64,000 nucleotides of DNA. It comes from Kocuria palustris (GTDB lineage: Bacteria > Actinomycetota > Actinomycetes > Actinomycetales > Micrococcaceae). Both the position numbers and the translations under genes were made by a program. The notes under the pieces are model-generated. The model was not told the origin of the DNA, ran no database searches, and worked only from the letters and a program-made list of their open reading frames with translations. Below, one piece after another: positions 1 to 8,530 of this stretch; positions within the stretch are counted from its first letter, which is position 1; the number at the start of each line of letters is the position of its first letter. The stretch is from contig NZ_JAFBCR010000001.1 of the NCBI RefSeq assembly GCF_016907795.1, forward strand, positions 1,984,001-2,048,000. The letters run 5' to 3'.

Positions 1-218
1 TGCGCGGCAGGCAGGGCGTCCAGCGCGGTGGCGCGCTCGTCCGCCGCCTCCCCAGACTCCAGGTGCACGAAGGCGCCCAGCGTAGGGCCGCGCTGGTCCG
101 ACTCCGCGGCGCGCGCCCGACGCAGTGCGGCAGCGGCCACGTCCCGGGCAGAGGCGCGACCGCCCTGCAGGGCATCCTGCAGGGCGGTCGCGTCGGTGAG
201 CGGGAGGCTCAGCTCCAC
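1..218 (-). CDS. Amidase family protein, N-terminal part (runs off the window)
   Basis: A reading frame on the minus strand begins at a GTG at 218 and is open to the window edge, giving about 72 residues. The start overlaps the last ten bases of the aldehyde dehydrogenase gene before it, and a GGAG lies five bases upstream of the GTG, so the two are probably translationally coupled. The translation includes ALQDALQGGRASARDVAAAA followed shortly by GPTLGAFVHLESGEAADERA. This pattern of a short helix, an 'alrRaraaE' helix and then 'lgAFv.l....A...A' is typical of the N-terminus of amidase-signature enzymes (GatA-like). The Ser-cisSer-Lys catalytic core would lie beyond the window, so the substrate cannot be judged. 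The family call is an inference from the N-terminal pattern only. Confidence 0.55.
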   Translation of the reverse strand, partial: MELSLPLTDATALQDALQGGRASARDVAAAALRRARAAESDQRGPTLGAFVHLESGEAADERATALDALPAA

Positions 219-1723
219 GGGTTCTCCATGCCCATGTACTGGACCTCCGTGTACTCCTCGATGCCCTCGGCGCCGCCCTCGCGGCCCATGCCGGAGTGCT
301 TGATGCCGCCGAACGGGGTGGCGGCATTGGAGATCACGCCGACGTTGAGCCCCAGCAGGCCGAAGTCCAGTCGATCGCCGATGCGATGGGCGCGCTTGAG
401 GTCCTCGGTGAAGACGTAGGAGGCCAGGCCGTACTCGGTCGAGTTGGCCAGGGCCACGGCGTCGTCCTCATCCGTGAAGGTGAGGATCGGGGCGACGGGG
501 CCGAAGATCTCCTCGCAGGCCGCACGGGCGTCGCGGGGGACGTTCGCCAGGACGGTGGGAGCGTAGAAGTAGCCCTTCTCGCCGATGCGCTCGCCGCCGG
601 TCAGCACCGTGGCGCCGCGCTCGACGGCATCGTCCACGAACGAGGAGATGGACTCGAGCGCCTTCCTCTCGATCAGCGGACCGACCTCCGAGCCGTCCTC
701 GGTGCCGTCGCCGACCTTCTTGGCGCCGATGGCCTCGGCCAGGCGGCGGCCGAACTCCTCGGCCACGGACTCGTGGACCAGCATGCGGTTGGCGGAGGTG
801 CAGGCCTCTCCCATGTTGCGCATCTTGGCGGCCAGGGCACCTGCCACGGCCTTGTCCAGGTCGGCGTCCTCGAAGACCAGGAAGGGCCCGTTGCCGCCGA
901 GCTCCATGGAGGTGCGAAGCACGTTGTCCGCGGCGGCCTTGAGCAGGTTCTTGCCCACGCCGGTGGAGCCGGTGAACGAGACCTTGCGCAGGCGCTCGTC
1001 CTGCATCAGCGGCTCGGAGATGGAGGAGGCCGAGGCCGAGGGCACGACGCTGAGCACGCCGGCGGGCAGACCAGCATCCAGCATGATCTGCGCGAAGTAC
1101 AGCGAGGTCAGCGGGGTCAGGCGCGCGGGCTTGAGCACCATGGTGCAGCCGGCGGCGACCGCCGGGGAGATCTTGCGCGTGGCCATGGCCAGCGGGAAGT
1201 TCCAGGGCGTGATCAGCAGCGCCGGGCCCACGGGCTTGTGGCGCACGACCATCCGCAGGTTCCCCTCCGGGGTGTCGGCGTAGCGGCCGTAGTGGCGCAC
1301 GGCCTCCTCCGAGAACCACCGCAGGAACTCGCCGCCGTAGGTGACCTCTCCCAGGGCCTCCGCGAAGGGCTTGCCCATCTCCAGGGTCATCAGCAGCGCC
1401 AGGTCCTCCCGGCGCTCCTGGACCAGGTCGAAGGCGCGGCGCAGGATCTCCGAGCGCTCGCGGGCCGGGGTGCGGGCCCAGTCCTCCTGTGCGGCCGAGG
1501 CCGCGTCCAGCCCGGCCAGCGCGTCCTTCTCGGTGCCCGAGGCGACGGAGGCCAGGACCTCGCCGGTGGCGGGGTTCTCGACGTCGAAGGTCTCGCCACC
1601 GGAGGCATCGCGCCAGGTGCCCTCGATCAGGATCCCCTTGGGGGTGCGCTCGAGCAGATCGCGGATGATCTCCTGGCGCTGGTCGGGCGAGGCATCGGCG
1701 AAGGGGGACTGCGAAGCGGTCAT
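209..1723 (-). CDS. gabD: NAD(P)-dependent succinate-semialdehyde dehydrogenase (aldehyde dehydrogenase family)
   Basis: The 504-residue product is a full-length aldehyde dehydrogenase that would oxidise succinic semialdehyde or a similar aldehyde to the acid in the cytoplasm. The Rossmann-side motifs TPWNFPLAMATRK and FTGSTGVGK, the general-base Glu in MELGGNGPF and the catalytic Cys in GEACTSANR are present, with EEIFGPVAPI and TPFGGIKHSG near the C-terminus. The motifs match GabD-type enzymes of GABA or aldehyde catabolism. A possible promoter (TAGGCT, 1828-1833 on the minus strand) lies about 105 bases before the ATG. The gene is followed by a 10-base overlap with an amidase gene, suggesting one transcription unit for amide, amine or amino-acid breakdown. 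The exact substrate is inferred, not shown. Confidence 0.88.
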   Translation of the reverse strand: MTASQSPFADASPDQRQEIIRDLLERTPKGILIEGTWRDASGGETFDVENPATGEVLASVASGTEKDALAGLDAASAAQEDWARTPARERSEILRRAFDLVQERREDLALLMTLEMGKPFAEALGEVTYGGEFLRWFSEEAVRHYGRYADTPEGNLRMVVRHKPVGPALLITPWNFPLAMATRKISPAVAAGCTMVLKPARLTPLTSLYFAQIMLDAGLPAGVLSVVPSASASSISEPLMQDERLRKVSFTGSTGVGKNLLKAAADNVLRTSMELGGNGPFLVFEDADLDKAVAGALAAKMRNMGEACTSANRMLVHESVAEEFGRRLAEAIGAKKVGDGTEDGSEVGPLIERKALESISSFVDDAVERGATVLTGGERIGEKGYFYAPTVLANVPRDARAACEEIFGPVAPILTFTDEDDAVALANSTEYGLASYVFTEDLKRAHRIGDRLDFGLLGLNVGVISNAATPFGGIKHSGMGREGGAEGIEEYTEVQYMGMENPWS

Positions 1724-1873
1724 GGAGTACAGCCTTTCGACAAAGTGAGCGCGCCGGTTCGTGGGCAGGATCCCTGGGTCGTCAGCCGGTGGGCGCGGAT
1801 TCAGCTGATCGCTGTGTTCTGCCTCTCAGCCTAGGGGGTCTCGCTGACAGCACAAGGCTCCCCGGAGGAGGTC

Positions 1874-2548
1874 TCAGCCCTTGATCTCGGAAGGATCCAG
1901 GGGCTCGGCGGCGGGGCCGTCGTCGTCGGAGTCCACGGCCTTGGGGCCCAATGAGGCGTCCTGCCAGCTCAGCGCCGTCCAGGTGCTGCCATCGCCCTCG
2001 ATCACGACCACTCCGGTGTTGCCCAGTCCCTCCCGCGCAACGAACGCGGGGCTGAGGTTCCGGCATCGCGAGGCGCTCCAGGCGCGGATCATGGCGCCGT
2101 GCGAGAACAGGGCGGCCGTCTGCACACCGGAGCCCAGGACCTCCTGCACGACCTCGTCGAAGCGGCGCAGGACGTCGTGACCGTCCTCCCCGGAGCCGGG
2201 AACTGCCTCGTGCATCCGGCCCTGCCCCCAGCCGAACACCGTGCTCAGGTAGGTGCGCACGGAGGCGTCGTCGCCGGCCATCTCCAGGTCCCCGGCTCCG
2301 ATCTCGCGCAGGCCCGGGCGGATGGCGGGCTCGAGGCCCAGCGCGTCGGCCAGCGGCCGAGCCGTGAGCTGGGTGCGCACGAGGCTCGAGGCGTAGAGGG
2401 CTTCGATCCCAGCGCCGGCCAGGGCCTCCGGCAGCGCCTCCGCCTGCTGCCGGCCGAGCTCGGTCAGGCCCGGGCCGGGCTCGCTCGTGTCCAGCAGGCG
2501 CTGCACGTTGGACGGGGTCTGCCCGTGGCGGATCAGGTAGAGCCTCAT
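1874..2548 (-). CDS. Histidine phosphatase family protein (phosphoglycerate-mutase-like)
   Basis: The 224-residue protein begins MRLYLIRHGQT, which carries the RHG motif whose histidine is phosphorylated during catalysis. A second catalytic region follows at ALFSHGAMIR (about residues 147-156). The spacing TPSN..R..D...LTELGRQQAEAL is typical of the histidine phosphatase superfamily. The reading frame stays open far upstream, but the ATG at 2548 places the RHG motif at the usual position and has a GAGAGGA-like site about 11 bases ahead. It is probably a small-molecule or phosphosugar phosphatase rather than a glycolytic mutase, because the mutase-specific insertions are missing. The tail after residue 200 is acidic and probably disordered. 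Confidence 0.85.
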   Translation of the reverse strand: MRLYLIRHGQTPSNVQRLLDTSEPGPGLTELGRQQAEALPEALAGAGIEALYASSLVRTQLTARPLADALGLEPAIRPGLREIGAGDLEMAGDDASVRTYLSTVFGWGQGRMHEAVPGSGEDGHDVLRRFDEVVQEVLGSGVQTAALFSHGAMIRAWSASRCRNLSPAFVAREGLGNTGVVVIEGDGSTWTALSWQDASLGPKAVDSDDDGPAAEPLDPSEIKG

Positions 2549-2610
2549 GGCGGGCGGGGTCCTCTCGTCGGTGGTCGTCTCCACTCTACGGAGCGGGCCC
2601 GGCCGCGGGC

Positions 2611-4068
2611 TCAGCCGTCGCGGCGGCGCTGCAGGGCCGCCTTGAGCTCCTCCTCGGCCTCCGGGCCCGGGCGGATGCCGCGCGGCAGGCGCAGCATCAG
2701 CACGACGCCGGCGAGGAGCCAGACGCCGAGCATGAGATACGACTGCCAGGCCAGCGTCACGGAGATCGGGGGGAGCCCGGGGATGTAGACCAGCAGCAGG
2801 GCCGCGCACAGCACGGCGGCCACGGCCCCGATCACCACGCCGCCGCGCCCCTTGCCGCCGATGCGCAGCGGGCGGTCCATCTGCGGCTGCGTGCGCCGCA
2901 GGATCACGAACGTGACCGCCACGAGACCGTAGGTCAGCACGATCAGGGGCGAGCTGGCATCGACCGCCCAGTTGAGCATGGGGGCCCCGAAGAACGGCGC
3001 GATCGCCGAGAGCACCCCGATGAACAGCAGCGCGTTGACAGGAGTGCGGTGCCTGGGGTGCATCTTCCCGAACCAGCGGGGCAGCATCCCGGAGTTCGCC
3101 ATGGCCCACAGCAGCCGCGAGGCGCCCATGAGGAACGCGATCCAGGAGGTGATGATCCCGGCCAGCCCCCCGGCGATCACGACCTTGCCCCACACGGCGC
3201 TGCCGGTCAGGGCGGCGAAGGCATCGGCGGTGACCAGCTTCAGCCCCATGAGCTCGGAGGCCGGCAGCGCCATGGACGTGCTGACGATGATCGCGACGTA
3301 GAACGCGACCGCCATGAAGACCGAGACCACCACGAGCCGGCCGATCTTCCGCGGCGGGATGTCGATCTCCTCGGCGGACTGGGGGATGACGTCGAAGCCC
3401 ACGAACAGGAACGGCACCGCGCCCAGCACGGCCACGAACCCGACGGCCCCGCCGGTGAAGTGCGGCTGCAGGTTGGCCGGGTCGCCGCCGATCGCGCTGC
3501 CGCCCAGCAGCAGGACCGCCATGAGGATCAGGAAGCACACGACCCAGGTCTGGACCAGCCCGGCCAGCTTCACCCCGCGGATGTTGATCCACATGATCAC
3601 GAGCGCTGCGATGGATCCGGTCAGCGCCCAGGTCAGGTGGACGTCGAAGCCCGTGATGCTCCACAGGCGGATCTGCTCGAGCCCGGGGAAGATGTAGGAC
3701 GCGGTGGTGGGGGTCGAGACGGCCTCGAAGAGCACGACGGCGATGTAGCCCCCGGCGATGGCCCAGGAGCCGATCATCGAAGCTCGGGGGCCCAGGCCGC
3801 GCAGGAGGTAGTTGTGCTCGCCCCCGGCCTGCGGCATGGCGGCGACGAGCTCGGAGTAGACCAGCCCCACGAGCGCCATCAGGATGCCGCCGCAGATCAT
3901 GGCCAGCAGCGCGCCCACCGTGCCGGCGCTGTCGATCCAGCCGCCCGTCAGGGTGATCCAGCCGAAACCGATCATGGCGCCGAAGCCGATGAACAGCGCA
4001 TCCAGGGAGCCCAGCGCCTTGACGAAGGCCCCCTCCTGCTCCGGGGCGTCGTCTTGGTCCTTCGTCAT
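2611..4068 (-). CDS. APC-superfamily amino acid/amine permease
   Basis: The 485-residue protein has about 12 hydrophobic segments starting at residue 20. The first helix carries the broken glycine-rich GFGAMIGFGW motif that binds the substrate backbone in the amino acid-polyamine-organocation family. The pattern EYNYLLRGLG seen in relatives appears here as EHNYLLRGLG after helix 3. AGGAGG lies seven bases before the ATG. It is transcribed toward the histidine phosphatase gene and diverges from the second aldehyde dehydrogenase. Amine or amino-acid uptake feeding the flanking semialdehyde dehydrogenases is plausible, but no single substrate can be assigned. Confidence 0.85.
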   Translation of the reverse strand: MTKDQDDAPEQEGAFVKALGSLDALFIGFGAMIGFGWITLTGGWIDSAGTVGALLAMICGGILMALVGLVYSELVAAMPQAGGEHNYLLRGLGPRASMIGSWAIAGGYIAVVLFEAVSTPTTASYIFPGLEQIRLWSITGFDVHLTWALTGSIAALVIMWINIRGVKLAGLVQTWVVCFLILMAVLLLGGSAIGGDPANLQPHFTGGAVGFVAVLGAVPFLFVGFDVIPQSAEEIDIPPRKIGRLVVVSVFMAVAFYVAIIVSTSMALPASELMGLKLVTADAFAALTGSAVWGKVVIAGGLAGIITSWIAFLMGASRLLWAMANSGMLPRWFGKMHPRHRTPVNALLFIGVLSAIAPFFGAPMLNWAVDASSPLIVLTYGLVAVTFVILRRTQPQMDRPLRIGGKGRGGVVIGAVAAVLCAALLLVYIPGLPPISVTLAWQSYLMLGVWLLAGVVLMLRLPRGIRPGPEAEEELKAALQRRRDG

Positions 4069-4184
4069 CGACGTCCTCCTGGACTCGGGTGATCATGAGC
4101 TGGAGCACATCCTATGTTCAGCCGACTGCGAATCCTGGGGCGGCTCCATGGACCGAGCCTCAGGCCGCTCCCTAGGGTCGAACC

Positions 4185-5564
4185 ATGACTGATTACGCCG
4201 TAGTGAATCCGGCCGACAACCAGAAGGTGCGCGAGTTCGAGGCGCACACCGACGATCAGATCCGCCAGATGCTCGACCGCGCCCATGCGGCGCAGCAGGC
4301 CTGGCGAGAGACCCCCATGCGCGAGCGCGCGGAGACCATGGCCGCGCTGGCCTCGCTCTACCGCAGCCGCAGCCGGGACCTGGCCTCGACCCAGGCCCGC
4401 GAGATGGGCAAGCCGCTGAGCCAGGGCATGGCGGAGATGGAGCTCGTGGCGAGCATCTACGACTACTACGCCGAGAATGCGGAGTCGTTCACGAAGCCCG
4501 AGGAGTACCAGGCCAGCACCGGCGGCACCGCCCGCGTGGAGCTGCAGCCCACGGGCACGATCCTGGGCATCATGCCGTGGAACTACCCGCACTACCAGGT
4601 GGCCCGCCTGGCGGCGCCGAACCTGATGCTGGGCAACACGATCCTGCTCAAGCACGCGGCCATGGTCCCCGAGTCCGCCCAGGTCCAGGAGGACCTCATG
4701 CGGGAGGCCGGGTTCCCGGAGGGCGTCTACCAGAACGTCTTCGCCTCGAATGAGCAGATCTCCGAGATCGTCATCCCGTCGCCGGTCATCCACGGCGTCT
4801 CCGTGACCGGCTCCGAGCGGGCGGGCAAGTCGGTGGCCGCGACCGCGGGCGCGAATCTCAAGAAGGTCGTGCTCGAGCTGGGCGGCTCCGATCCCTTCAT
4901 CGTCCTGGACGACAAGGATATCGACCGCGTGGCCAAGGAGGCCGTGTTCGCCCGCGTGAGCAACAACGGCCAGGCCTGCACGAACTCCAAGCGCTTCATC
5001 GTGGTGGAGGAGGCCTACGACGCCTTCGTGGAGGCCTTCGCCCGCCGGGTGTCGGAGATCGAGCTCGGCGATCCGCAGGACGAGGGCTTCTTCCTGGGCC
5101 CGCTGGTCACCACCTCGCACCGCGACGAGCTCGCCGAGCAGCTGAAGGACGCCGTGGACAAGGGCGCCAAGGTCGAGGCCGGCGGCACGGTCCCGGACCG
5201 CGACGGCGCCTGGATCGAGGCCACCGTCCTCACCGGCGTCACCCCGGACATGCGCGCTTACTCCGAGGAGCTCTTCGGCCCGATCGGCGTGGTCTACAAG
5301 GTCCCGGACGCCAACGCCGCGATCGAGCTGGCCAACGACTCCTCGTTCGGGCTGGGCGGCATCGTCTTCGGATCCGACGTCGAGCAGGCCACCGAGGTCG
5401 CCCGGCAGATCGAGTCCGGCATGGTCTACGTCAACGGCCAGGCCGAGACCGCCCCTGACCTGCCCTTCGGCGGCGTGAAGCGCTCCGGCGTGGGCCGCGA
5501 GCTCGGCCCCTGGGGCATGCGCGAGTTCGCCAACATCAAGCTGGTGCACACGCCGAAGGCCTGA
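4185..5564 (+). CDS. NAD(P)-dependent succinate-semialdehyde dehydrogenase, short form
   Basis: This is the second aldehyde dehydrogenase in the window, with 459 residues. The NAD-binding motif GIMPWNYPHYQVAR, the general-base region LELGGSDPFIVL and the catalytic cysteine in NNGQACTNSKRF are all present. The C-terminus LPFGGVKRSGVGRELG is diagnostic of the family. The length and the short N-terminus resemble the NADP-dependent SSADH group (GabD1/Sad-like). It is only distantly similar to the 209-1723 enzyme, so this is not a recent duplication. No clear Shine-Dalgarno site precedes the ATG, and a strong hairpin terminator follows 17 bases after the stop. It diverges from the APC permease. 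Confidence 0.87.
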   Translation: MTDYAVVNPADNQKVREFEAHTDDQIRQMLDRAHAAQQAWRETPMRERAETMAALASLYRSRSRDLASTQAREMGKPLSQGMAEMELVASIYDYYAENAESFTKPEEYQASTGGTARVELQPTGTILGIMPWNYPHYQVARLAAPNLMLGNTILLKHAAMVPESAQVQEDLMREAGFPEGVYQNVFASNEQISEIVIPSPVIHGVSVTGSERAGKSVAATAGANLKKVVLELGGSDPFIVLDDKDIDRVAKEAVFARVSNNGQACTNSKRFIVVEEAYDAFVEAFARRVSEIELGDPQDEGFFLGPLVTTSHRDELAEQLKDAVDKGAKVEAGGTVPDRDGAWIEATVLTGVTPDMRAYSEELFGPIGVVYKVPDANAAIELANDSSFGLGGIVFGSDVEQATEVARQIESGMVYVNGQAETAPDLPFGGVKRSGVGRELGPWGMREFANIKLVHTPKA

Positions 5565-5581
5565 TCCCCTCGGCCCTCACT

Positions 5582-5617
5582 GCGGCCCCCGCCCGGCTCG
5601 TGCCGGGCGGGGGCCGC
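5582..5617 (+). terminator. Hairpin terminator after the second aldehyde dehydrogenase
   Basis: A 15-bp perfect GC-rich stem (5582-5596 with 5603-5617) closes a six-base loop CTCGTG. There is no T-run, as is usual for actinobacterial terminators. Confidence 0.8.
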
Positions 5618-5735
5618 TGCCGCGTCGTGTACCCCGATTAGGGTGAGGGGACGACGACGGGGCCGTGCGCGGCCCCGCGAGCCACCGCGCCGCAGGGGAT
5701 CGGCCCCGGGCGCCGAGATGAACTGGAGGATCGCC

Positions 5736-6071
5736 ATGGACAACGTGGACAACCTGCCCAGCGCCGATGTCACCGAGGTTCCCGAGGACGCCAAGGTCCT
5801 CGACGTCCGCGAGGACTTCGAGTGGGAGGCCGGGCACATCGAGGGTGCGCAGCACATCCCGCTGGGCGAGCTCTCGGCCCGCTACGGCGAGGTCCCCATG
5901 GACGAGGACGTCTATGTGATCTGCCGCTCCGGCGGCCGGTCCCTGAAGGCCACGGCCTTCCTGGCACAGAGCGGCTTCGACCCCATCAACGTCCTGGGCG
6001 GGATGGGCGCATGGGCGGATGCCGACAAGCCCATGGTCTCGGAGACCGACGACACCCCCTCGGTGAAGTGA
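5736..6071 (+). CDS. Rhodanese-like domain protein (single domain)
   Basis: The 111-residue protein consists of one rhodanese domain: VLDVREDFEWEAGHIEGA near the N-terminus, HIPLGEL, and the active-site loop VICRSGGRS, whose cysteine (about residue 66) would carry the persulfide. Such small proteins act in sulfur transfer or cyanide and thiosulfate chemistry in the cytoplasm. The ATG at 5736 is preferred over an in-frame ATG at 5718 because TGGAGGA sits five bases before it. A -10-like TAGGGT lies at 5639-5644. The stop is 13 bases before pheA, so the two are probably co-transcribed. Confidence 0.88.
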   Translation: MDNVDNLPSADVTEVPEDAKVLDVREDFEWEAGHIEGAQHIPLGELSARYGEVPMDEDVYVICRSGGRSLKATAFLAQSGFDPINVLGGMGAWADADKPMVSETDDTPSVK

Positions 6072-6084
6072 CGCCCCGGAGACC

Positions 6085-7014
6085 ATGAGCATCGCGTTCC
6101 TGGGTCCCGCCGGGACCTTCACCGAATCGGCGCTGCGGCAGATCGAGCCGGATCCCGCCCATCACCTGCCGGTCGCCTCGGTCCCTGCGGCCCTGGCGGC
6201 GGTGCGCGACGGGCGGGCCGCCTCGGCGGTCGTGCCGATCGAGAACTCCGTCGAGGGCGGCGTGACTGCCACGCTGGATGCGCTCGCCGAGGGCACCGAG
6301 CTGCGGATCTGCGCGGAGATGCTCGTGCCGATCCGCTTCGCGCTCGTGGCGCTGAGGCCCATGGAGCTGTCCCAGGTCCGGGCCGTGGCCACGCACTCGC
6401 ATGCGTGGGCCCAGGTCAGAGGCTGGGTGCAAGAGAACATGCCGGAGGTGGAATACATTCCGGCATCGTCCACCGCGGCCGGCGCCCTGGGGCTGCTGGC
6501 CTCGGGGGAGGCCGCGGGCTATGACGCCGCGATCTGCTCCCCGGCGATCCTCGCGGCCCATCCCGAGCTGACCGTGCTGGCCGATGACATCGGGGACAAC
6601 CGGGCCGCCGTCACCCGCTTCGTTCAGGTGGCCGAGCCGGGCGAGCAGCTGCCGGAGCGCACGGGCTCGGATCGCACCACGCTCGTCATCCCGCTGTGGA
6701 GCGACCGCGCCGGCGCCCTGCTGGAGATCCTGGAGCAGTTCTCCACCCGCGGGGTGAACCTCTCGCGCATCGAGTCCCGGCCCACCGGCGCCTCGCTGGG
6801 GGACTACTTCTTCTCGGTCGATCTGGACGGTCACATCCTGGACGAGCGGGTCTCGGAGGCCGTGGTGGGCCTGCGGCGGATCTGTCCGACCACCCGGTTC
6901 CTGGGCTCGTACCCCAGGGCGGAGCAGGGCGTGACGGAGGTCGAGGGCCGGCACACGGACGGAGCCTTCCGCCAGGCGAGGGACTGGGTCCAGCAGCTGC
7001 GCGAAGGGCGCTGA
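6085..7014 (+). CDS. pheA: Prephenate dehydratase
   Basis: The 309-residue enzyme converts prephenate to phenylpyruvate in phenylalanine synthesis. It starts with AFLGPAGTFTESAL, has PIENSVEGGVTATLD for substrate binding and the TRF catalytic motif in AAVTRFVQV (about residue 180). A C-terminal ACT domain (about residues 190-280; ALLEILEQFSTRGVNLSRIE and ESRPTGASLGDYFF) would bind phenylalanine for feedback control. It is monofunctional, without a chorismate mutase domain, as is usual in actinobacteria. It follows the rhodanese gene closely. Linkage of pheA to serS and a HAD phosphatase is common in this phylum. Confidence 0.95.
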   Translation: MSIAFLGPAGTFTESALRQIEPDPAHHLPVASVPAALAAVRDGRAASAVVPIENSVEGGVTATLDALAEGTELRICAEMLVPIRFALVALRPMELSQVRAVATHSHAWAQVRGWVQENMPEVEYIPASSTAAGALGLLASGEAAGYDAAICSPAILAAHPELTVLADDIGDNRAAVTRFVQVAEPGEQLPERTGSDRTTLVIPLWSDRAGALLEILEQFSTRGVNLSRIESRPTGASLGDYFFSVDLDGHILDERVSEAVVGLRRICPTTRFLGSYPRAEQGVTEVEGRHTDGAFRQARDWVQQLREGR

Positions 7015-7045
7015 GTCGACTCCCTTCCATCGGCCGGCAGGCGGA

Positions 7046-7051
7046 TACGCT
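7046..7051 (+). promoter_or_regulatory. Candidate -10 box (TACGCT) for the GntP-type permease
   Basis: TACGCT matches the actinobacterial TANNNT pattern and would give a leader of roughly 45-50 bases with the AAGGAG ribosome binding site at 7092-7097. No good -35 is seen. Confidence 0.4.
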
Positions 7052-7104
7052 GAGCCCTTCGGTGCTCGATGACGAGCGCCCCGACACACGCAAGGAGCCG
7101 AGAC

Positions 7105-8505
7105 ATGGTCGAGGAGCTCGAGGGCTGGGAGCAGACCCTCACCGCAGGTCCGCTGCTGCTGATCGCCGCCGCGGCGATCGCCGCCCTGCTGGTGCTGATC
7201 ATCAAGCTGAAGATGCACGCCTTCGTGGCGCTGATCGTCATCAGCTTCCTCACGGCGGTCGCCGCGGGCATCCCGTTCGGCGCGGTCGTGCCCGTGATGC
7301 TCGACGGCTTCGGCGGCACGCTGGCCAGCGTGGCGCTGCTGGTGGGCCTGGGTGCCATGCTCGGACGGCTGCTCGAGACCTCCGGCGGCGCCCAGGTGCT
7401 GGCCGAGAAGCTGATCTCGATCTTCGGCGAGAAGCGGGCCCCGCTGGCGCTGGGAGTGGCCTCCCTGCTGTTCGGCTTCCCGATCTTCTTCGACGCCGGC
7501 CTGGTCGTCATGCTGCCCGTGGTCTTCGCCGTGGCCCGACGACTCGGCGGCTCCGTGCTGATCTACGCGCTGCCGTCGGTCGGCGCGTTCTCCGTGATGC
7601 ACGTGTTCCTGCCGCCGCATCCGGGGCCGGTCACCGCCTCCACGTTCTTCGAGGCGAACGTCGGCCTGGTCCTGCTCGTGGGGCTGGTGGCTGCGCTTCC
7701 GGCCTGGTACCTGTCGTCGTACCTCTTCAGCAAGGTCATGGGACGGCGGATCGATCTGCCCGTGCCCAGCATCCTGGGTGAGGCCGAGGCGGTGCAGAAC
7801 CCGCCGAAGACGGGGACCGTGGTCCTCATCCTCCTGCTGCCCATGCTGCTCATCTTCCTCAACACGGGGCTGTCCACCCTGCTGAAGTCCGGGGCCATCC
7901 CCGAGGGCGTGGGGGAGCAGGCCTGGTTCCAGCTGCTGGTCTCCCTGGGTGCCACCCCGGTGGCGCTGACGATCTCCCTGCTGGTGGCGGCCCTGCTCGT
8001 GGGCAAGGCGCGCGGCGTCAGCGGCAGCGCGATCGAGAAGACCTTCGAATCGGCTCTGGGCCCCGTCTGCTCGGTCATCCTCATCACGGGAGCCGGCGGC
8101 ATGTTCGGCGGCGTGCTGCGCAGCTCGGGCATCGGCGACGCCCTGGCCGACGTCCTCACCGACCTCGGCATCCCGATCATCCTGGCCGGGTTCATCATCG
8201 CCGTGATCATGCGCGTGGCCCAGGGTTCCGCGACCGTCGCGCTGACGACCGCCGCGGGCCTCATCGCGCCCGCGGTGATGGCCGCCGAACTCGGCGGGCT
8301 GCAGGTCGCAGCGCTCGTGGTAGCGGTGGCCGCCGGCTCCGTGGCGCTGTCCCACGTCAACGACTCCGGCTTCTGGCTCGTGGGCCGCTTCCTGGAGATG
8401 GACGTGCGCACGACCTTCAGGACCTGGACGGTGCTGGAGACGATCATCGCCGTGGTCGGCTTCCTGATCGCCGCGGCCGTCTACGGCCTGGCCGGTCTCC
8501 TGTAG
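7105..8505 (+). CDS. GntP-family gluconate:H+ symporter-type permease
   Basis: The 466-residue membrane protein has about 12-14 hydrophobic segments. Conserved GntP features include LLVGLGAMLGRLLETSGGA, FGFPIFFDAGLVVMLPVV and VFLPPHPGPVTAS, the last being a signature of gluconate/H+ symporters. The family takes up gluconate or related sugar acids across the cytoplasmic membrane. The start at 7105 is chosen because AAGGAG lies seven bases upstream; an ATG at 7069 in frame would add 12 polar residues without a binding site. There is no gluconate kinase nearby, so the substrate is uncertain. It converges with the lipid kinase gene. Confidence 0.88.
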   Translation: MVEELEGWEQTLTAGPLLLIAAAAIAALLVLIIKLKMHAFVALIVISFLTAVAAGIPFGAVVPVMLDGFGGTLASVALLVGLGAMLGRLLETSGGAQVLAEKLISIFGEKRAPLALGVASLLFGFPIFFDAGLVVMLPVVFAVARRLGGSVLIYALPSVGAFSVMHVFLPPHPGPVTASTFFEANVGLVLLVGLVAALPAWYLSSYLFSKVMGRRIDLPVPSILGEAEAVQNPPKTGTVVLILLLPMLLIFLNTGLSTLLKSGAIPEGVGEQAWFQLLVSLGATPVALTISLLVAALLVGKARGVSGSAIEKTFESALGPVCSVILITGAGGMFGGVLRSSGIGDALADVLTDLGIPIILAGFIIAVIMRVAQGSATVALTTAAGLIAPAVMAAELGGLQVAALVVAVAAGSVALSHVNDSGFWLVGRFLEMDVRTTFRTWTVLETIIAVVGFLIAAAVYGLAGLL

Positions 8506-8530
8506 CCCGCCCCGGCGTTCTGCGGAAGGC

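Noticed and set aside
2099..2788. An open frame opposite the histidine phosphatase
   Set aside because: It is a shadow of a gene with clear catalytic motifs, with no ribosome site or promoter.
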